64,000 nt of DNA from Silvimonas soli. Its GTDB lineage: Bacteria; Pseudomonadota; Gammaproteobacteria; Burkholderiales; Chitinibacteraceae. The stretch covers positions 2,728,001 through 2,792,000 of the forward strand of contig NZ_CP106736.1 in assembly GCF_030035605.1 (NCBI RefSeq), written 5' to 3'. Positions 8,761 through 17,012 of this stretch are shown one piece after another. The notes under the pieces were generated by a model. That model searched no databases. It was not told where the DNA came from and was given only the letters and a program-made list of their open reading frames with translations. How positions within the stretch are numbered: the stretch's first letter is position 1; every line of letters starts with the position of its first letter. The translations under genes and the position numbers were made by a program.

Positions 8761-10101
8761 ATGATTCTCAGTCGTCAGCAGCGCGCTCCACAGTTTCCCC
8801 ACGCCTATTCGGTCTGGCGCGATCACGCCTGGTTCTGGGGCGCGATTGTTTTTCTGGGCATGCTAACCATCTTGCTGGTGGTGTGGCTGGTGGAGCCCGC
8901 GCCGCCCAAAACCATCGTCATTAGCGCTGGCCCGGCGGATGGCTCATTCTGGCCCGCCGCCAATGCTTATCGCAAAATTCTGGCGCGTGACGGGGTCACG
9001 CTAAAAGTCCTGCCATCGGACGGTTCTTTGCAAAACCTGCATCGCTTGCTCGATCCGAAGCAACATGTTGATCTGGCGCTGGTACAAGGCGGCGTGGCGC
9101 AAGGGTTGGATACCTCATCGCTGATGTCGTTGGGCAGTGTGTTTTATGCGCCGATTGTGGTGCTGTATCGCGGCGGCGAAATTGCCCGATTATCGCAACT
9201 GAATGGCAAGCGCATTGCGATTGGCCGCGAAGGCAGCGGTACGCGAGTGATTGCACTCAATTTGCTCAAGGCCAACGGCATTGTGGCCGGGGGCGCTGCT
9301 ACATTGCTGCCCTTCGACGGGCAGGAGTCCGCACGCCAACTGGCAGCCGGGCAGATTGATGCGGCGTTCTTCAATGGGGACTCCGCCACTCGCGGCCTGA
9401 TGTTGCGCTTGCTGCAAGACCCGAATGTGCTGGCGCTGAATTTCACTCAGGCGGCGGCTTATACGCGGCTTTTTCCGTATTTGAACCAGATTGATTTACC
9501 CGCCGGGGTGCTTGATCTGGGCCGCAATATTCCTCCCGCCACTGTGCATTTGATTAGTCCGATGGTTGAACTGGTAGCTCGGCCCAATTTGCACCCCGCC
9601 ATTTCTGATTTGCTGATCGAGGCCGCGCAGGAAGTCCACGGCATGCCGGGTTTGCTGCAGCGCAGCGGCGAGTTTCCCAGCCCTATCGAGCACGAATATC
9701 GCATCAGCGAAGACGCAGCTCGCTATTACCGGTCAGGCAAGAATTTCCTCTACCGCAATTTGCCGTTCTGGATGGCCAGCCTGGTCGATCGCACGCTGGT
9801 TTTGCTGATCCCCATGGCGGTGCTGTTTTTCCCGGCGTTGCGCGTGTTGCCAGCGTTGTACCGCTGGCGGGTGCGCTCGCGTATTTATCGCTGGTATGGC
9901 TTGTTGATTGCGATTGAGCGCGAGGCGCTGGAGCACGTGACGGACGAAGAGCGTGACCGCCTGGTCAAAGACCTCGACCATATTGAAGAAAGCGTAAACC
10001 AGCTGAAAATGCCGCTCGCTTATGCCGATGCTTTCTATGTGTTGCGGGAGCACGTCGGCTTTGTGCGCTCCCGGCTTAGTGGCGAACAACGGCCTGCCTG
10101 A
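8761..10101 (+). CDS. Membrane-anchored TAXI-family solute-binding protein
   Basis: The ATG at 8761 has AGGAA eight bases upstream; longer frames lack a ribosome site. The 446 residues begin with one membrane segment (about 27-48) in place of a cleaved signal peptide. A TAXI-type TRAP binding domain follows at about 55-320, with ISAGPADGSFWPAANAYRK, the ligand-lobe stretch IAIGREGSGTRVIA and VDLALVQGG. A second hydrophobic segment lies near 345-370, followed by a basic, helical cytoplasmic tail. Ordinary TAXI proteins are free periplasmic receptors of TRAP transporters. This one is tethered at both ends and has no TRAP membrane genes nearby, so sensing or channel gating with the neighbouring bestrophin-like protein is possible. 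The ligand is unknown. Confidence 0.82.
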   Translation: MILSRQQRAPQFPHAYSVWRDHAWFWGAIVFLGMLTILLVVWLVEPAPPKTIVISAGPADGSFWPAANAYRKILARDGVTLKVLPSDGSLQNLHRLLDPKQHVDLALVQGGVAQGLDTSSLMSLGSVFYAPIVVLYRGGEIARLSQLNGKRIAIGREGSGTRVIALNLLKANGIVAGGAATLLPFDGQESARQLAAGQIDAAFFNGDSATRGLMLRLLQDPNVLALNFTQAAAYTRLFPYLNQIDLPAGVLDLGRNIPPATVHLISPMVELVARPNLHPAISDLLIEAAQEVHGMPGLLQRSGEFPSPIEHEYRISEDAARYYRSGKNFLYRNLPFWMASLVDRTLVLLIPMAVLFFPALRVLPALYRWRVRSRIYRWYGLLIAIEREALEHVTDEERDRLVKDLDHIEESVNQLKMPLAYADAFYVLREHVGFVRSRLSGEQRPA

Positions 10102-10121
10102 GCACGCTGACGCGCCCGGGT

Positions 10122-11789
10122 TCAGCTTTTCTGGCGGCCCTGGATTGGCTCGGCAACTATGTGTTGCGGTAGCGCAGGCGCCTTGCCATCGCCAGCAAGA
10201 GCGGCGACCACATAGCGATTGCGCCCCGCCATTTTAGCCTGGTACAAGGCTTCGTCGGCCTTGCTGTAGGCGGCATCCAGTGACAACGGCTGACCGGGGC
10301 CGATGGCAACTGCGCCGACGGACACCGTCAATTGTGGCCAATCGCTTTTTTCATGCGGGATATCCAGATCACGCACTCCCACGACAATGCGTTCCAGCAC
10401 GGCGTCGAACTGATCTGGGGCTTGCAGCGGCACCAGCACCGCGAACTCCTCGCCACCCACCCGGAACACGCCATCAGTGGCGCGCTGCAATGCCTGACGC
10501 AGTGCTTCGCTCACGCTACGCAAGACCTGATCGCCTGCCTGATGGCCATAGTGATCGTTATATTTTTTGAAGAAGTCGACATCCAGAATGGCCAGTCCCA
10601 GCCAGCTCTGGTCGCGCAGGCTACGGCCAAACTCGCGTTGCGCAATGATGTCGAAGTGGCGCCGGTTATAGAGTCCGGTCAATCCATCCTGAATCGACAA
10701 TTTCTCGTTATCGCGCAGTGCTCCGGCCAGTAACACCAGCAAAGTCACCGACAACAAAGAGGCGATGATCGCGCCGATCAACAAGAGCGAGTCGCTGGCC
10801 GCACCCAGCAAAATGGCGGGGTGGTCGGTGATAGTCACCATGAACCAGCCCGCCTGGCTGAGCGGGTAAACGGTATATGACACCTTGCCGGCGCGCACCG
10901 GTGTGCCGGGTGGGCGTTGCAATACGTCGACGGATACTTTGGGTTGCTCCGGGTGCAGCAAGTTGCGGCCGCTGGCGTTGACCACCGTAAGGCCGGAATA
11001 CGGGACCTTGCGTAAAACAAGGGCCTCGACCAGCGTTGCCAGTTTGACATCGCGGCTGATTACCCCCAGAAATTGGTCGGCCACGTATAGCGGCGCACTC
11101 ACCGTAGCCGTCTGTTCCTTATGCTCAAAATCCGGGGCTGCTCGCGTCCAGATGGTCTGGCGCTGCGGGTTGGCCTGCGGTGCAGCCTTGGCATAGGCAG
11201 CCCGCTGTTCGTCACTGCGCCGATAGAACTGGCTGCCGCTGGTAGCGGTGCCGAGAGCGGGGTAGACATAAGCAAAACCGCTGGCGGATTGGTAGTAAAT
11301 CAATGGCAGGTCGGCGTCTCGATGTTCGAGCGCTTTGAGCAGTGGTGTCAGTGCGATGGCCATGGCCATTTCTCGTGCCAGCGGCGAATCAGTTGGCGGC
11401 ATTGGCCCTTCGCCGCTGAGTTGCCCCAGTTCGGCTTTGGTAAAACCCGGCAAGGCACCCAGCACATAGCCGTGATGATCCGGCCGGGGATCGAGTCTGA
11501 GCGTGGGTTGCAGATTGAGGCTGTAACGACCGCTCATTAATTCTGCCGCCTGTTCAGCCAGCATTTCCACCGATTGCCGCCGGGTTTCCAGTGCGTATTC
11601 CAGGTGGACCGCCGCATAAGCGCTGGCGTCGCTCACATCGCCGTATTCCGTAGCCAGATTCTGGTTGAACCGGTAAAAGCCGCAGACCAGACCGCCGATA
11701 AACAGTGTCGTTGCCGCCAACAGCACCAGCCGCTCGGTGCGCCGGCCTGCAGAGAGCGAGGCAAAAACAGTGGGACGGCGTTTGGTCAT
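10122..11789 (-). CDS. Membrane diguanylate cyclase with double-Cache-like sensor
   Basis: This 555-residue protein should make cyclic di-GMP from two GTP. A membrane helix is at about 20-40, a large periplasmic region at about 45-335 has the size and pattern of a double Cache sensor, and a second membrane helix is near 338-362. The C-terminal GGDEF domain has GGEEF at about 445-449. An RATD inhibitory site lies exactly five residues before it, so product inhibition is likely. The characteristic end motif KADEALYQAKMAGRNRY is present. It converges with the TAXI gene and lacks an EAL domain. The signal is unknown. Confidence 0.93.
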   Translation of the reverse strand: MTKRRPTVFASLSAGRRTERLVLLAATTLFIGGLVCGFYRFNQNLATEYGDVSDASAYAAVHLEYALETRRQSVEMLAEQAAELMSGRYSLNLQPTLRLDPRPDHHGYVLGALPGFTKAELGQLSGEGPMPPTDSPLAREMAMAIALTPLLKALEHRDADLPLIYYQSASGFAYVYPALGTATSGSQFYRRSDEQRAAYAKAAPQANPQRQTIWTRAAPDFEHKEQTATVSAPLYVADQFLGVISRDVKLATLVEALVLRKVPYSGLTVVNASGRNLLHPEQPKVSVDVLQRPPGTPVRAGKVSYTVYPLSQAGWFMVTITDHPAILLGAASDSLLLIGAIIASLLSVTLLVLLAGALRDNEKLSIQDGLTGLYNRRHFDIIAQREFGRSLRDQSWLGLAILDVDFFKKYNDHYGHQAGDQVLRSVSEALRQALQRATDGVFRVGGEEFAVLVPLQAPDQFDAVLERIVVGVRDLDIPHEKSDWPQLTVSVGAVAIGPGQPLSLDAAYSKADEALYQAKMAGRNRYVVAALAGDGKAPALPQHIVAEPIQGRQKS

Positions 11790-12158
11790 GCGGGGGTTCC
11801 ATGAGGTTGGTGATATTTGATGCGCATTAGAGCGTGTAATTGGGGTGCAGTTCTCGTGCCGCAGGATAGAAAAAATATCTGCTGCTGCGCGTGATCACCG
11901 GCTTGCCAGAGTATTTTGATGCATTCCTCGCTGACCGTAAGAAAACCACGGGCGGTGCGACTCATCAAGTGCAATCGCAATATTGCGGCGCGCAAAAGAG
12001 GCGCTGATCAGTGCGGCGACGGGTGTGGTGCACTTTTATACTGTCCATGGTTCAAACCAGTCAGCCGGTGGATCAGACTTAGCTGGCGGGCGCCGCACTG
12101 CTGGGCTACAAGACAACGCGACAACCTGAAGCAGCCACTTACCCCGTGGAGACCACAA
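11790..12158. other. Non-coding stretch between diverging genes
   Basis: About 370 bases separate the diguanylate cyclase start from the thioredoxin start, and the two genes diverge, so promoters for both should lie here. An open frame in phase with the thioredoxin extends upstream to 11916 but has no ribosome site or family similarity. I see no clear operator, repeat or RNA gene. Confidence 0.45.
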
Positions 12159-12545
12159 ATGAAACTCACCAACATCATTGCGCTAATCGCCCTGTCTGCT
12201 CTGACCTCGCTGGCCGTGGCCGGGGAGATCAAGCCATATAACCAGCAAGAATTCGATGCGCTGACCCAACAAGGCAAGCCAGTGGTGCTCGACATCAGCG
12301 CGCCATGGTGCCCGACGTGTAAACAGCAAAAGCCGATTATTGATGGCCTGATGCAGCAGCCTGCCTATAAGGACGTGACACTCATGACCATTGATTTCGA
12401 CTCGGCCAAACCCACGCTGAAGAAATACAAGGTCACGATGCAAAGCACCCTGATTGCATTCAAAGGCGCCAATGAGGTGGGGCGTTCGGTGGGCGACACC
12501 ACGCCAACCGGGTTGGAAGGGTTGATCAAAAAGACCGTTAACTGA
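12159..12545 (+). CDS. Periplasmic thioredoxin-fold protein
   Basis: The ATG at 12159 follows GGAG and gives 128 residues. The signal peptide is MKLTNIIALIALSALTSLAVAG. The remainder is a thioredoxin fold with the redox motif WCPTC at about residues 47-51 and the cis-Pro region (MQSTLIAFKG) near 98; the residue there is Ser-Thr, not the usual TP. It probably exchanges disulfides in the periplasm with electrons delivered by the next gene product. The stop codon overlaps the start of that gene by one base (TGATG), so the two are translationally coupled. The partner substrate is unknown. Confidence 0.88.
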   Translation: MKLTNIIALIALSALTSLAVAGEIKPYNQQEFDALTQQGKPVVLDISAPWCPTCKQQKPIIDGLMQQPAYKDVTLMTIDFDSAKPTLKKYKVTMQSTLIAFKGANEVGRSVGDTTPTGLEGLIKKTVN

Positions 12546-13273
12546 TGGATTTTGGCTTTACCTCATACGGCTTGGGTCTGCTAGCAGGCCTGCTTTCTAC
12601 GCTCTCGCCCTGTGTTTTTCCAATTATTCCGCTTCTATTGGGGGCGGCGACCAACGCGCGGCGGCTGGCCCCGCTGGCGCTGGCTGGTGGTCTTGCGCTG
12701 TCTTATGCATTGATCGGTACAACGCTGGCCTGGGCTGGCGCGTCGCTCGGTGTAGACACGACACTTTTCCGTTATGGCGGCGCGGTGTTACTCGGCTTGT
12801 TGGGACTGGTGCTGCTTTCGGGGCGACTGCAGCAGCGTTTTGCCGCTACCACCTCCGGCATTGGCGATGCGGGCAACAGTCTTGTCTCTCGCATACATCT
12901 GGACGGTTTGTGGGGCCAGTTTGTCATTGGACTGGTGCTGGGCGTGGTCTGGAGCCCATGTGTAGGGCCGACCTTGGGAGCTGCCGTGTTGCTGGCAAGC
13001 CAAGGCTCGCATCTGCCGCAAGTGGCGCTGCTTATGGGGGTGTTCGGGATCGGCGCCGCCTTGCCCATTGTTGTTATTGCGGCGATCTCACGCAGCGCTT
13101 TGCTCAGGGTGCGCGGCAAAGTCATGCAAGTGGGTCAAGCCGGAAAAAAACTGATGGGCGCGCTGATGGTGGCATTGGCGTTGCTGATTCTTACCGGCGC
13201 AGACAAGCCACTGGAGTCGTGGATGGTAGATCAATCCCCCAACTGGCTCACACAATTAACTACCCGGTTTTAG
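12545..13273 (+). CDS. CcdA/DsbD-type transmembrane electron transporter
   Basis: The 242-residue membrane protein has about six helices and the two conserved cysteine motifs of the CcdA/DsbD core, LSPCVFPIIP (near residue 22) and WSPCVGPTLG (near 139). Such proteins move reducing equivalents from cytoplasmic thioredoxin across the inner membrane. It overlaps the upstream periplasmic thioredoxin gene, and the pair is a split version of DsbD- or ScsB-like systems. The role could be cytochrome c maturation, protein repair or metal tolerance; the context does not decide. Its last 18 bases overlap the end of the convergent LysR gene. Confidence 0.88.
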   Translation: MDFGFTSYGLGLLAGLLSTLSPCVFPIIPLLLGAATNARRLAPLALAGGLALSYALIGTTLAWAGASLGVDTTLFRYGGAVLLGLLGLVLLSGRLQQRFAATTSGIGDAGNSLVSRIHLDGLWGQFVIGLVLGVVWSPCVGPTLGAAVLLASQGSHLPQVALLMGVFGIGAALPIVVIAAISRSALLRVRGKVMQVGQAGKKLMGALMVALALLILTGADKPLESWMVDQSPNWLTQLTTRF

Positions 13274-14161
13274 GCAAATCTCACCTGCCGCGTTTTGCAG
13301 TAGCCAGTCATGGACGGCGGCGACCACGGGTGAGCGGGCGGGCTGCACCGAGCGCATCAACCACAGTTGCCCGAGCGTGAAGCCGGGAATCTGCGGCAGA
13401 GTGGCAATCTCGCCACGGGCCAGGGCGGCCTCGGCATACCAGCGCGACACCATGGCAATGCCGGCTTCCTCGCGGGCGGCGGCTACCAGCCAGTGCGGGT
13501 CGTCGATGGTCATCCGTCGTTTGATGGCCAGACCGGCGCGGCGCAGTTCGGGTAACCACGGCGCCCATTCTGGCCGGGCTTCGTGATACAGCAACGGCGC
13601 CATGCTCATGACTTCAGGAAACGGTACGTGCGCCAGGCGCGCGGCAGTTTGCGGCCCGCAGATGGCAATTGCTTCATCCGCCATGAGCGGCGTGCTTTCA
13701 ATCTCCGGGTTGCGGATGGGTGAGTCCGAGATGATCAAATCAACATCGATCTGGTCGATCTCCAGGCTCTTGTCGATGGTAACCAGCCATAAATCCACGT
13801 CGGCAAAGCGCTGCTCCAGTTCTCTCATGCGTGGCAACAGCCAGCCCGAAGCAAACCGCGCCGCACAAAACACAATGACTGAGTCGGGCTTGCTGTAGGG
13901 CTCGATGCGATCGCGCCCGTCTGCCAGCAAGGTCAAGGCGGCGGAGACCGTTTGCAAATACAGCGTGCCTGCCGCCGTCAGCGCCACGCCTCGCCCGATG
14001 CGCCGGAACAAAGGCTGCCCGGTCCACTGCTCCAGTTGCAGTATCTGATGACTGATTGCCGACTGCGTCAGCGCGAGTTCCTGGGCCGCGCGGGTAAAGC
14101 TGCCCAGCCGGGCCGAAGCCTCAAATGCCAGTAGTGCTTGCAGGGGAGGGTGTCTGCGCAT
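13256..14161 (-). CDS. LysR family regulator (GcvA-like)
   Basis: The 301-residue protein begins MRRHPPLQALLAFEASARLGSF-like, the pattern of the GcvA/AmpR branch of LysR regulators. The helix-turn-helix spans about 20-60 (FTRAAQELALTQSAISHQI), and the effector domain covers about 95-295. It diverges from the agmatinase gene across about 165 bases that include a perfect dyad, so it likely controls the agmatinase and PotF-like genes. The inducer may be a guanidino or polyamine compound (inference). Its 3' end overlaps the ccdA-type gene. Confidence 0.9.
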   Translation of the reverse strand: MRRHPPLQALLAFEASARLGSFTRAAQELALTQSAISHQILQLEQWTGQPLFRRIGRGVALTAAGTLYLQTVSAALTLLADGRDRIEPYSKPDSVIVFCAARFASGWLLPRMRELEQRFADVDLWLVTIDKSLEIDQIDVDLIISDSPIRNPEIESTPLMADEAIAICGPQTAARLAHVPFPEVMSMAPLLYHEARPEWAPWLPELRRAGLAIKRRMTIDDPHWLVAAAREEAGIAMVSRWYAEAALARGEIATLPQIPGFTLGQLWLMRSVQPARSPVVAAVHDWLLQNAAGEICLKPGS

Positions 14162-14215
14162 GAGGTATTAAAATTCCTGATACTAAAAGCAATATTTATC
14201 GCTTTATGGCCCGTA

Positions 14216-14231
14216 ATTGTTTGATAACAAT
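14216..14231. promoter_or_regulatory. Perfect dyad in LysR/agmatinase intergenic region
   Basis: ATTGTT-TGAT-AACAAT is a perfect 6-4-6 inverted repeat between the divergent LysR and agmatinase genes. Its outline (T, about 11 bases, A) suits a LysR-type binding site. It lies about 95 bases before the agmatinase start and 55 before the LysR start. Confidence 0.5.
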
Positions 14232-14326
14232 ACACCATATGCAAATGAGCCATGCAAATTACGAATAGCTTTTAGCGCGTAATTTTGGTGCAAATGCACC
14301 AGTTTAGACAACAGCGAGACATTGAA

Positions 14327-15298
14327 ATGCCCCAAAACGAATTGCCTCTACAGCAATCATCCGCAGATCAGGCTTCTGGTGCCAGCGGATTGCTGCATCC
14401 CGGGCCAACCTATGCGGGCGTGTTGTCATTTATGCGGCGGCGCTACTCAAGAGATCTGACCGGGGTCGATGTCGCCATCTCTGGTATTCCACTTGATCTG
14501 GCCACCACCTTCCGCCCCGGTACGCGCTTTGGCCCGGCGGGCATCCGTGCCGCCTCGGTGCAGCTGGCCGAGTTGATGATGTTTCCGTGGGGTGTTGACC
14601 CGTTTGATGAGTTTGAGGTGGTTGATTACGGCGACTGCTGGTTCGACGGGCATAACCCGCTGGGCATCCACGACAGCATCGTTGCCTTTGCCCGGCGGAT
14701 ATTGCAGTCCGACGCTCGCATGCTTACTTTTGGTGGTGATCACTACGTGACCTACCCGTTGCTCAAGGCGCATGCAGAGAAGTACGGCGCGCCGCTGAGC
14801 TTGATCCACTTTGATGCCCATTGCGACACCTGGCCTGACGACAATCCGGATTCACTCAATCACGGCACCATGTTTTACAAGGCGATTCGTGAGGGGCTGA
14901 TTGATCCGGCGCGCTCGGTGCAAGTGGGGATACGTACCTGGAATGACGACTTCATGGGCGTACGCGTGCTGGATGCGCCACATGTCCATCGCCAGGGCAC
15001 GCGCGCCGTTGTCGAAGAAATACTCGCCATCACCGGCAACTCACCGACTTATCTGACCTTTGATATCGATTGTCTTGATCCGGCCTTTGCGCCGGGCACG
15101 GGCACCCCGGTTGCGGGCGGACTGTCGTCAGCGCAGGCGCTCGACATACTGCGTGGCCTGGGGCCGGTCAATTTGATTGGGGCCGATGTAGTCGAGGTTT
15201 CGCCGCCGTACGACCACGCCGAAGTCACCGCCCTGGCTGCGGCGCATATCGCCGCCGACATTCTGTGCTTGATGCGGGCGCAAAAACTGCGCCGTTGA
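14327..15298 (+). CDS. speB: Agmatinase / ureohydrolase family enzyme
   Basis: The ATG at 14327 gives 323 residues; an in-frame TTG at 14285 is less likely. The binuclear-manganese ureohydrolase motifs are complete: FGGDHYVTYP near 135, FDAHCDTW near 160, and TFDIDCLDPAFAPGTGTP near 245. The expected reaction is hydrolysis of agmatine to putrescine and urea. Related family members act on guanidinobutyrate or other guanidino acids, and sequence reading alone cannot separate them. A PotF-like putrescine-binding protein follows after 58 bases, which supports a polyamine role. The divergent LysR gene is the probable regulator. Confidence 0.88.
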   Translation: MPQNELPLQQSSADQASGASGLLHPGPTYAGVLSFMRRRYSRDLTGVDVAISGIPLDLATTFRPGTRFGPAGIRAASVQLAELMMFPWGVDPFDEFEVVDYGDCWFDGHNPLGIHDSIVAFARRILQSDARMLTFGGDHYVTYPLLKAHAEKYGAPLSLIHFDAHCDTWPDDNPDSLNHGTMFYKAIREGLIDPARSVQVGIRTWNDDFMGVRVLDAPHVHRQGTRAVVEEILAITGNSPTYLTFDIDCLDPAFAPGTGTPVAGGLSSAQALDILRGLGPVNLIGADVVEVSPPYDHAEVTALAAAHIAADILCLMRAQKLRR

Positions 15299-15356
15299 AC
15301 TGCCGGATATCGCTCTGAATTCCTGCCTTCATTTGAATTGATATCGAGGAAAAAAC

Positions 15357-16457
15357 ATGGACAGCGCCTTTCTCAAGTCATGCGGCATTACCGCGTGTTT
15401 CTGTCTGGCGGCCACGACAACACTGGCCGCCGACAAGCAACTCAACCTTTACAACTGGTCCGACTACATCGGCAAAGACACGGTGGCCAACTTCGCCAAA
15501 GAAACCGGCACCAAGGTGCGTTATGACGTTTATGACAGCGAGGAAACCCTGCAAACCAAGTTGCTGACCGGTTCCACCGGCTACGACGTGGTCGTGCCCA
15601 GTTCCAACTTTATCGGCAAGCAAATTGAAGCCGGTATCTATATGCCGCTGGATAAAACAAAGTTGCCCAATCTGGCCAATATGGACCCGCACATCATGAA
15701 AGTGCTGGAGGCGTTTGATCCGGGCAATCGCTACGGCGTGCCGTGGGCCTGGGGCACCACCGGGCTGGCCTATAACCTGACCGCCGTGCGCAAAGCACTC
15801 GGCCCGGATGCGCCGCTGGATAGCTGGGATATTCTGTTCAAACCGGAATACCTGAGCAAGCTGCGCGGTTGTGGCGTGTCGATGCTTGATTCCCCGGCCG
15901 ATGTTTTTGCGGTGGCCCTGAACTACCTGGGCAAAGACCCGAACAGCCGTAATCCGGTGGATTATCAAGCCGCATTTGAAACGCTCAAAAAGGTACGGCC
16001 CTATATCGCCCAGTTCAGCGGCTTTGGCTACATCAATGACCTGGCGGGAGGCGATGTCTGTTTTGCCTTGTCCTGGTCGGGCGATGTGATGATGGCCAGC
16101 CACCGGGCAACGGAGGCCAAGAAGGCGTTCGAATTGAAATACTTCATTCCCAAAGGCGGGGCGCCAGTCTGGTTTGACTTGATGGCTATTCCCAAAGGCG
16201 CGCCACACGCTGAAGCGGCCTTTGAATGGATGAACTACATCATGCGCCCCGAAGTACAAGCCGCCATTACCAACGAAGTGTTTTATCCCAATGCCAACCA
16301 GGCTGCCGACAAATTTGTCCGGGCCGAGATCCGCAGTAATCCGATGATTTATCCGGGTGATGACGTCATGAAAACGTTGTATCCGCTGAAGGGTTTGCCG
16401 CCAGATATCCGCCGCCTTGAAAACCGCATGTGGGCAGATTTGAAATCCGGGCGTTGA
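15357..16457 (+). CDS. potF: PotF-like polyamine ABC transporter binding protein
   Basis: The 366-residue protein has a signal peptide ending near CLAATTTLAA, then KQLNLYNWSDYIGKDTVA, the N-terminal signature of PotF/PotD. The rest has the family length and pattern, including VPWAWGTTGLAYN and WFDLMAIPKGA, which contribute to the diamine pocket in PotF. GAGGA precedes the ATG. It should bind putrescine or a related amine in the periplasm. No ATPase or permease genes (PotGHI) follow, and a strong terminator closes the unit, so it must share membrane components encoded elsewhere or serve in sensing. Confidence 0.9.
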   Translation: MDSAFLKSCGITACFCLAATTTLAADKQLNLYNWSDYIGKDTVANFAKETGTKVRYDVYDSEETLQTKLLTGSTGYDVVVPSSNFIGKQIEAGIYMPLDKTKLPNLANMDPHIMKVLEAFDPGNRYGVPWAWGTTGLAYNLTAVRKALGPDAPLDSWDILFKPEYLSKLRGCGVSMLDSPADVFAVALNYLGKDPNSRNPVDYQAAFETLKKVRPYIAQFSGFGYINDLAGGDVCFALSWSGDVMMASHRATEAKKAFELKYFIPKGGAPVWFDLMAIPKGAPHAEAAFEWMNYIMRPEVQAAITNEVFYPNANQAADKFVRAEIRSNPMIYPGDDVMKTLYPLKGLPPDIRRLENRMWADLKSGR

Positions 16458-16484
16458 GCCAATCGCAGTTGTAAGTCATATCGC

Positions 16485-16516
16485 AATGGGCGGCCTCAGG
16501 GTCGCCCATTTTTTTT
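16485..16516 (+). terminator. Rho-independent terminator after potF-like gene
   Basis: AATGGGCG pairs with CGCCCATT around a ten-base loop and runs into eight T residues. It lies 28 bases after the stop codon. Confidence 0.92.
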
Positions 16517-16639
16517 CTGGAGCAGGGCTGCAAACCGTTGCGGTTAATCCTGCCCATCAGCGCTTCTCACACCGCAAATCAGCACCTTCCCGCCACCTGA
16601 GCTTGATCACCGGGGCCGCAATGGCGACCAGCTCAGGTT

Positions 16640-16651
16640 GCTGTGCGATTT
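16640..16651. promoter_or_regulatory. Putative activator site (UAS) of the porin operon
   Basis: GCTGTGCGATTT occurs about 100 bases upstream of the -24 element, the normal distance for a sigma-54 activator site. With the following bases it forms a dyad, CTGTG-8-CACAG. The same core is found in both other sigma-54 promoter regions of this cluster. Binding by the SfnR-like activator is inferred. Confidence 0.55.
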
Positions 16652-16742
16652 GCCACAGTCCGTCTCACACCCTGCCGCTTTTGCCACAGCCCGTGGCTTC
16701 TCGTTAGCTCTTATATTCCCAATTTTTCTATAAAACATGGTT

Positions 16743-16758
16743 TGGCACGAACTCTGCT
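16743..16758 (+). promoter_or_regulatory. Sigma-54 promoter of the porin-ABC transporter operon
   Basis: TGGCACGAACTCTGCT matches the -24/-12 consensus TGGCACGNNNNTTGCW with one mismatch and has the exact GG-to-GC spacing. Transcription should begin near 16769 and read the porin and the transporter genes. Confidence 0.82.
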
Positions 16759-17012
16759 TATAAGTGGCTGAGCCCTGAACCAGCGGGCTTCACCCAGGAG
16801 TATCGCGATGGATACAGCAATCAGTTTGCGACTGGCAGGACGTATGCCAGCAACGACCCACTGTACTTTGCGCAGCCGTCGGCTATGCAGGCCAGTCCTC
16901 ACTTTGCGGCTTGGCCGCGGGTTGCAGACAGGTGGGGAAAAAGCCGGGGGCGTGGATCAAACAGGATGCGGCAGCAAAAGCCGTGCTGACTTACACAAGG
17001 GAAATGCTGAGC

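Larger units (their letters stand above)
16458..17012. other. Regulatory region of the porin-transporter operon
   Basis: This 555-base stretch holds, in order, the potF terminator, a 9-base inverted repeat (ACCTGAGCT at 16595, AGCTCAGGT at 16630), the shared motif GCTGTGCGATTT at 16640, two direct copies of TTTGCCACAG (16649 and 16680, 31 bases apart) and a sigma-54 promoter at 16743. A leader of about 245 bases follows. Inside the leader an ATG at 16808 has AGGAG at ideal spacing and opens a 98-codon frame that overlaps the porin start in another phase; it has no recognisable family and may be an upstream regulatory ORF. Confidence 0.7.
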
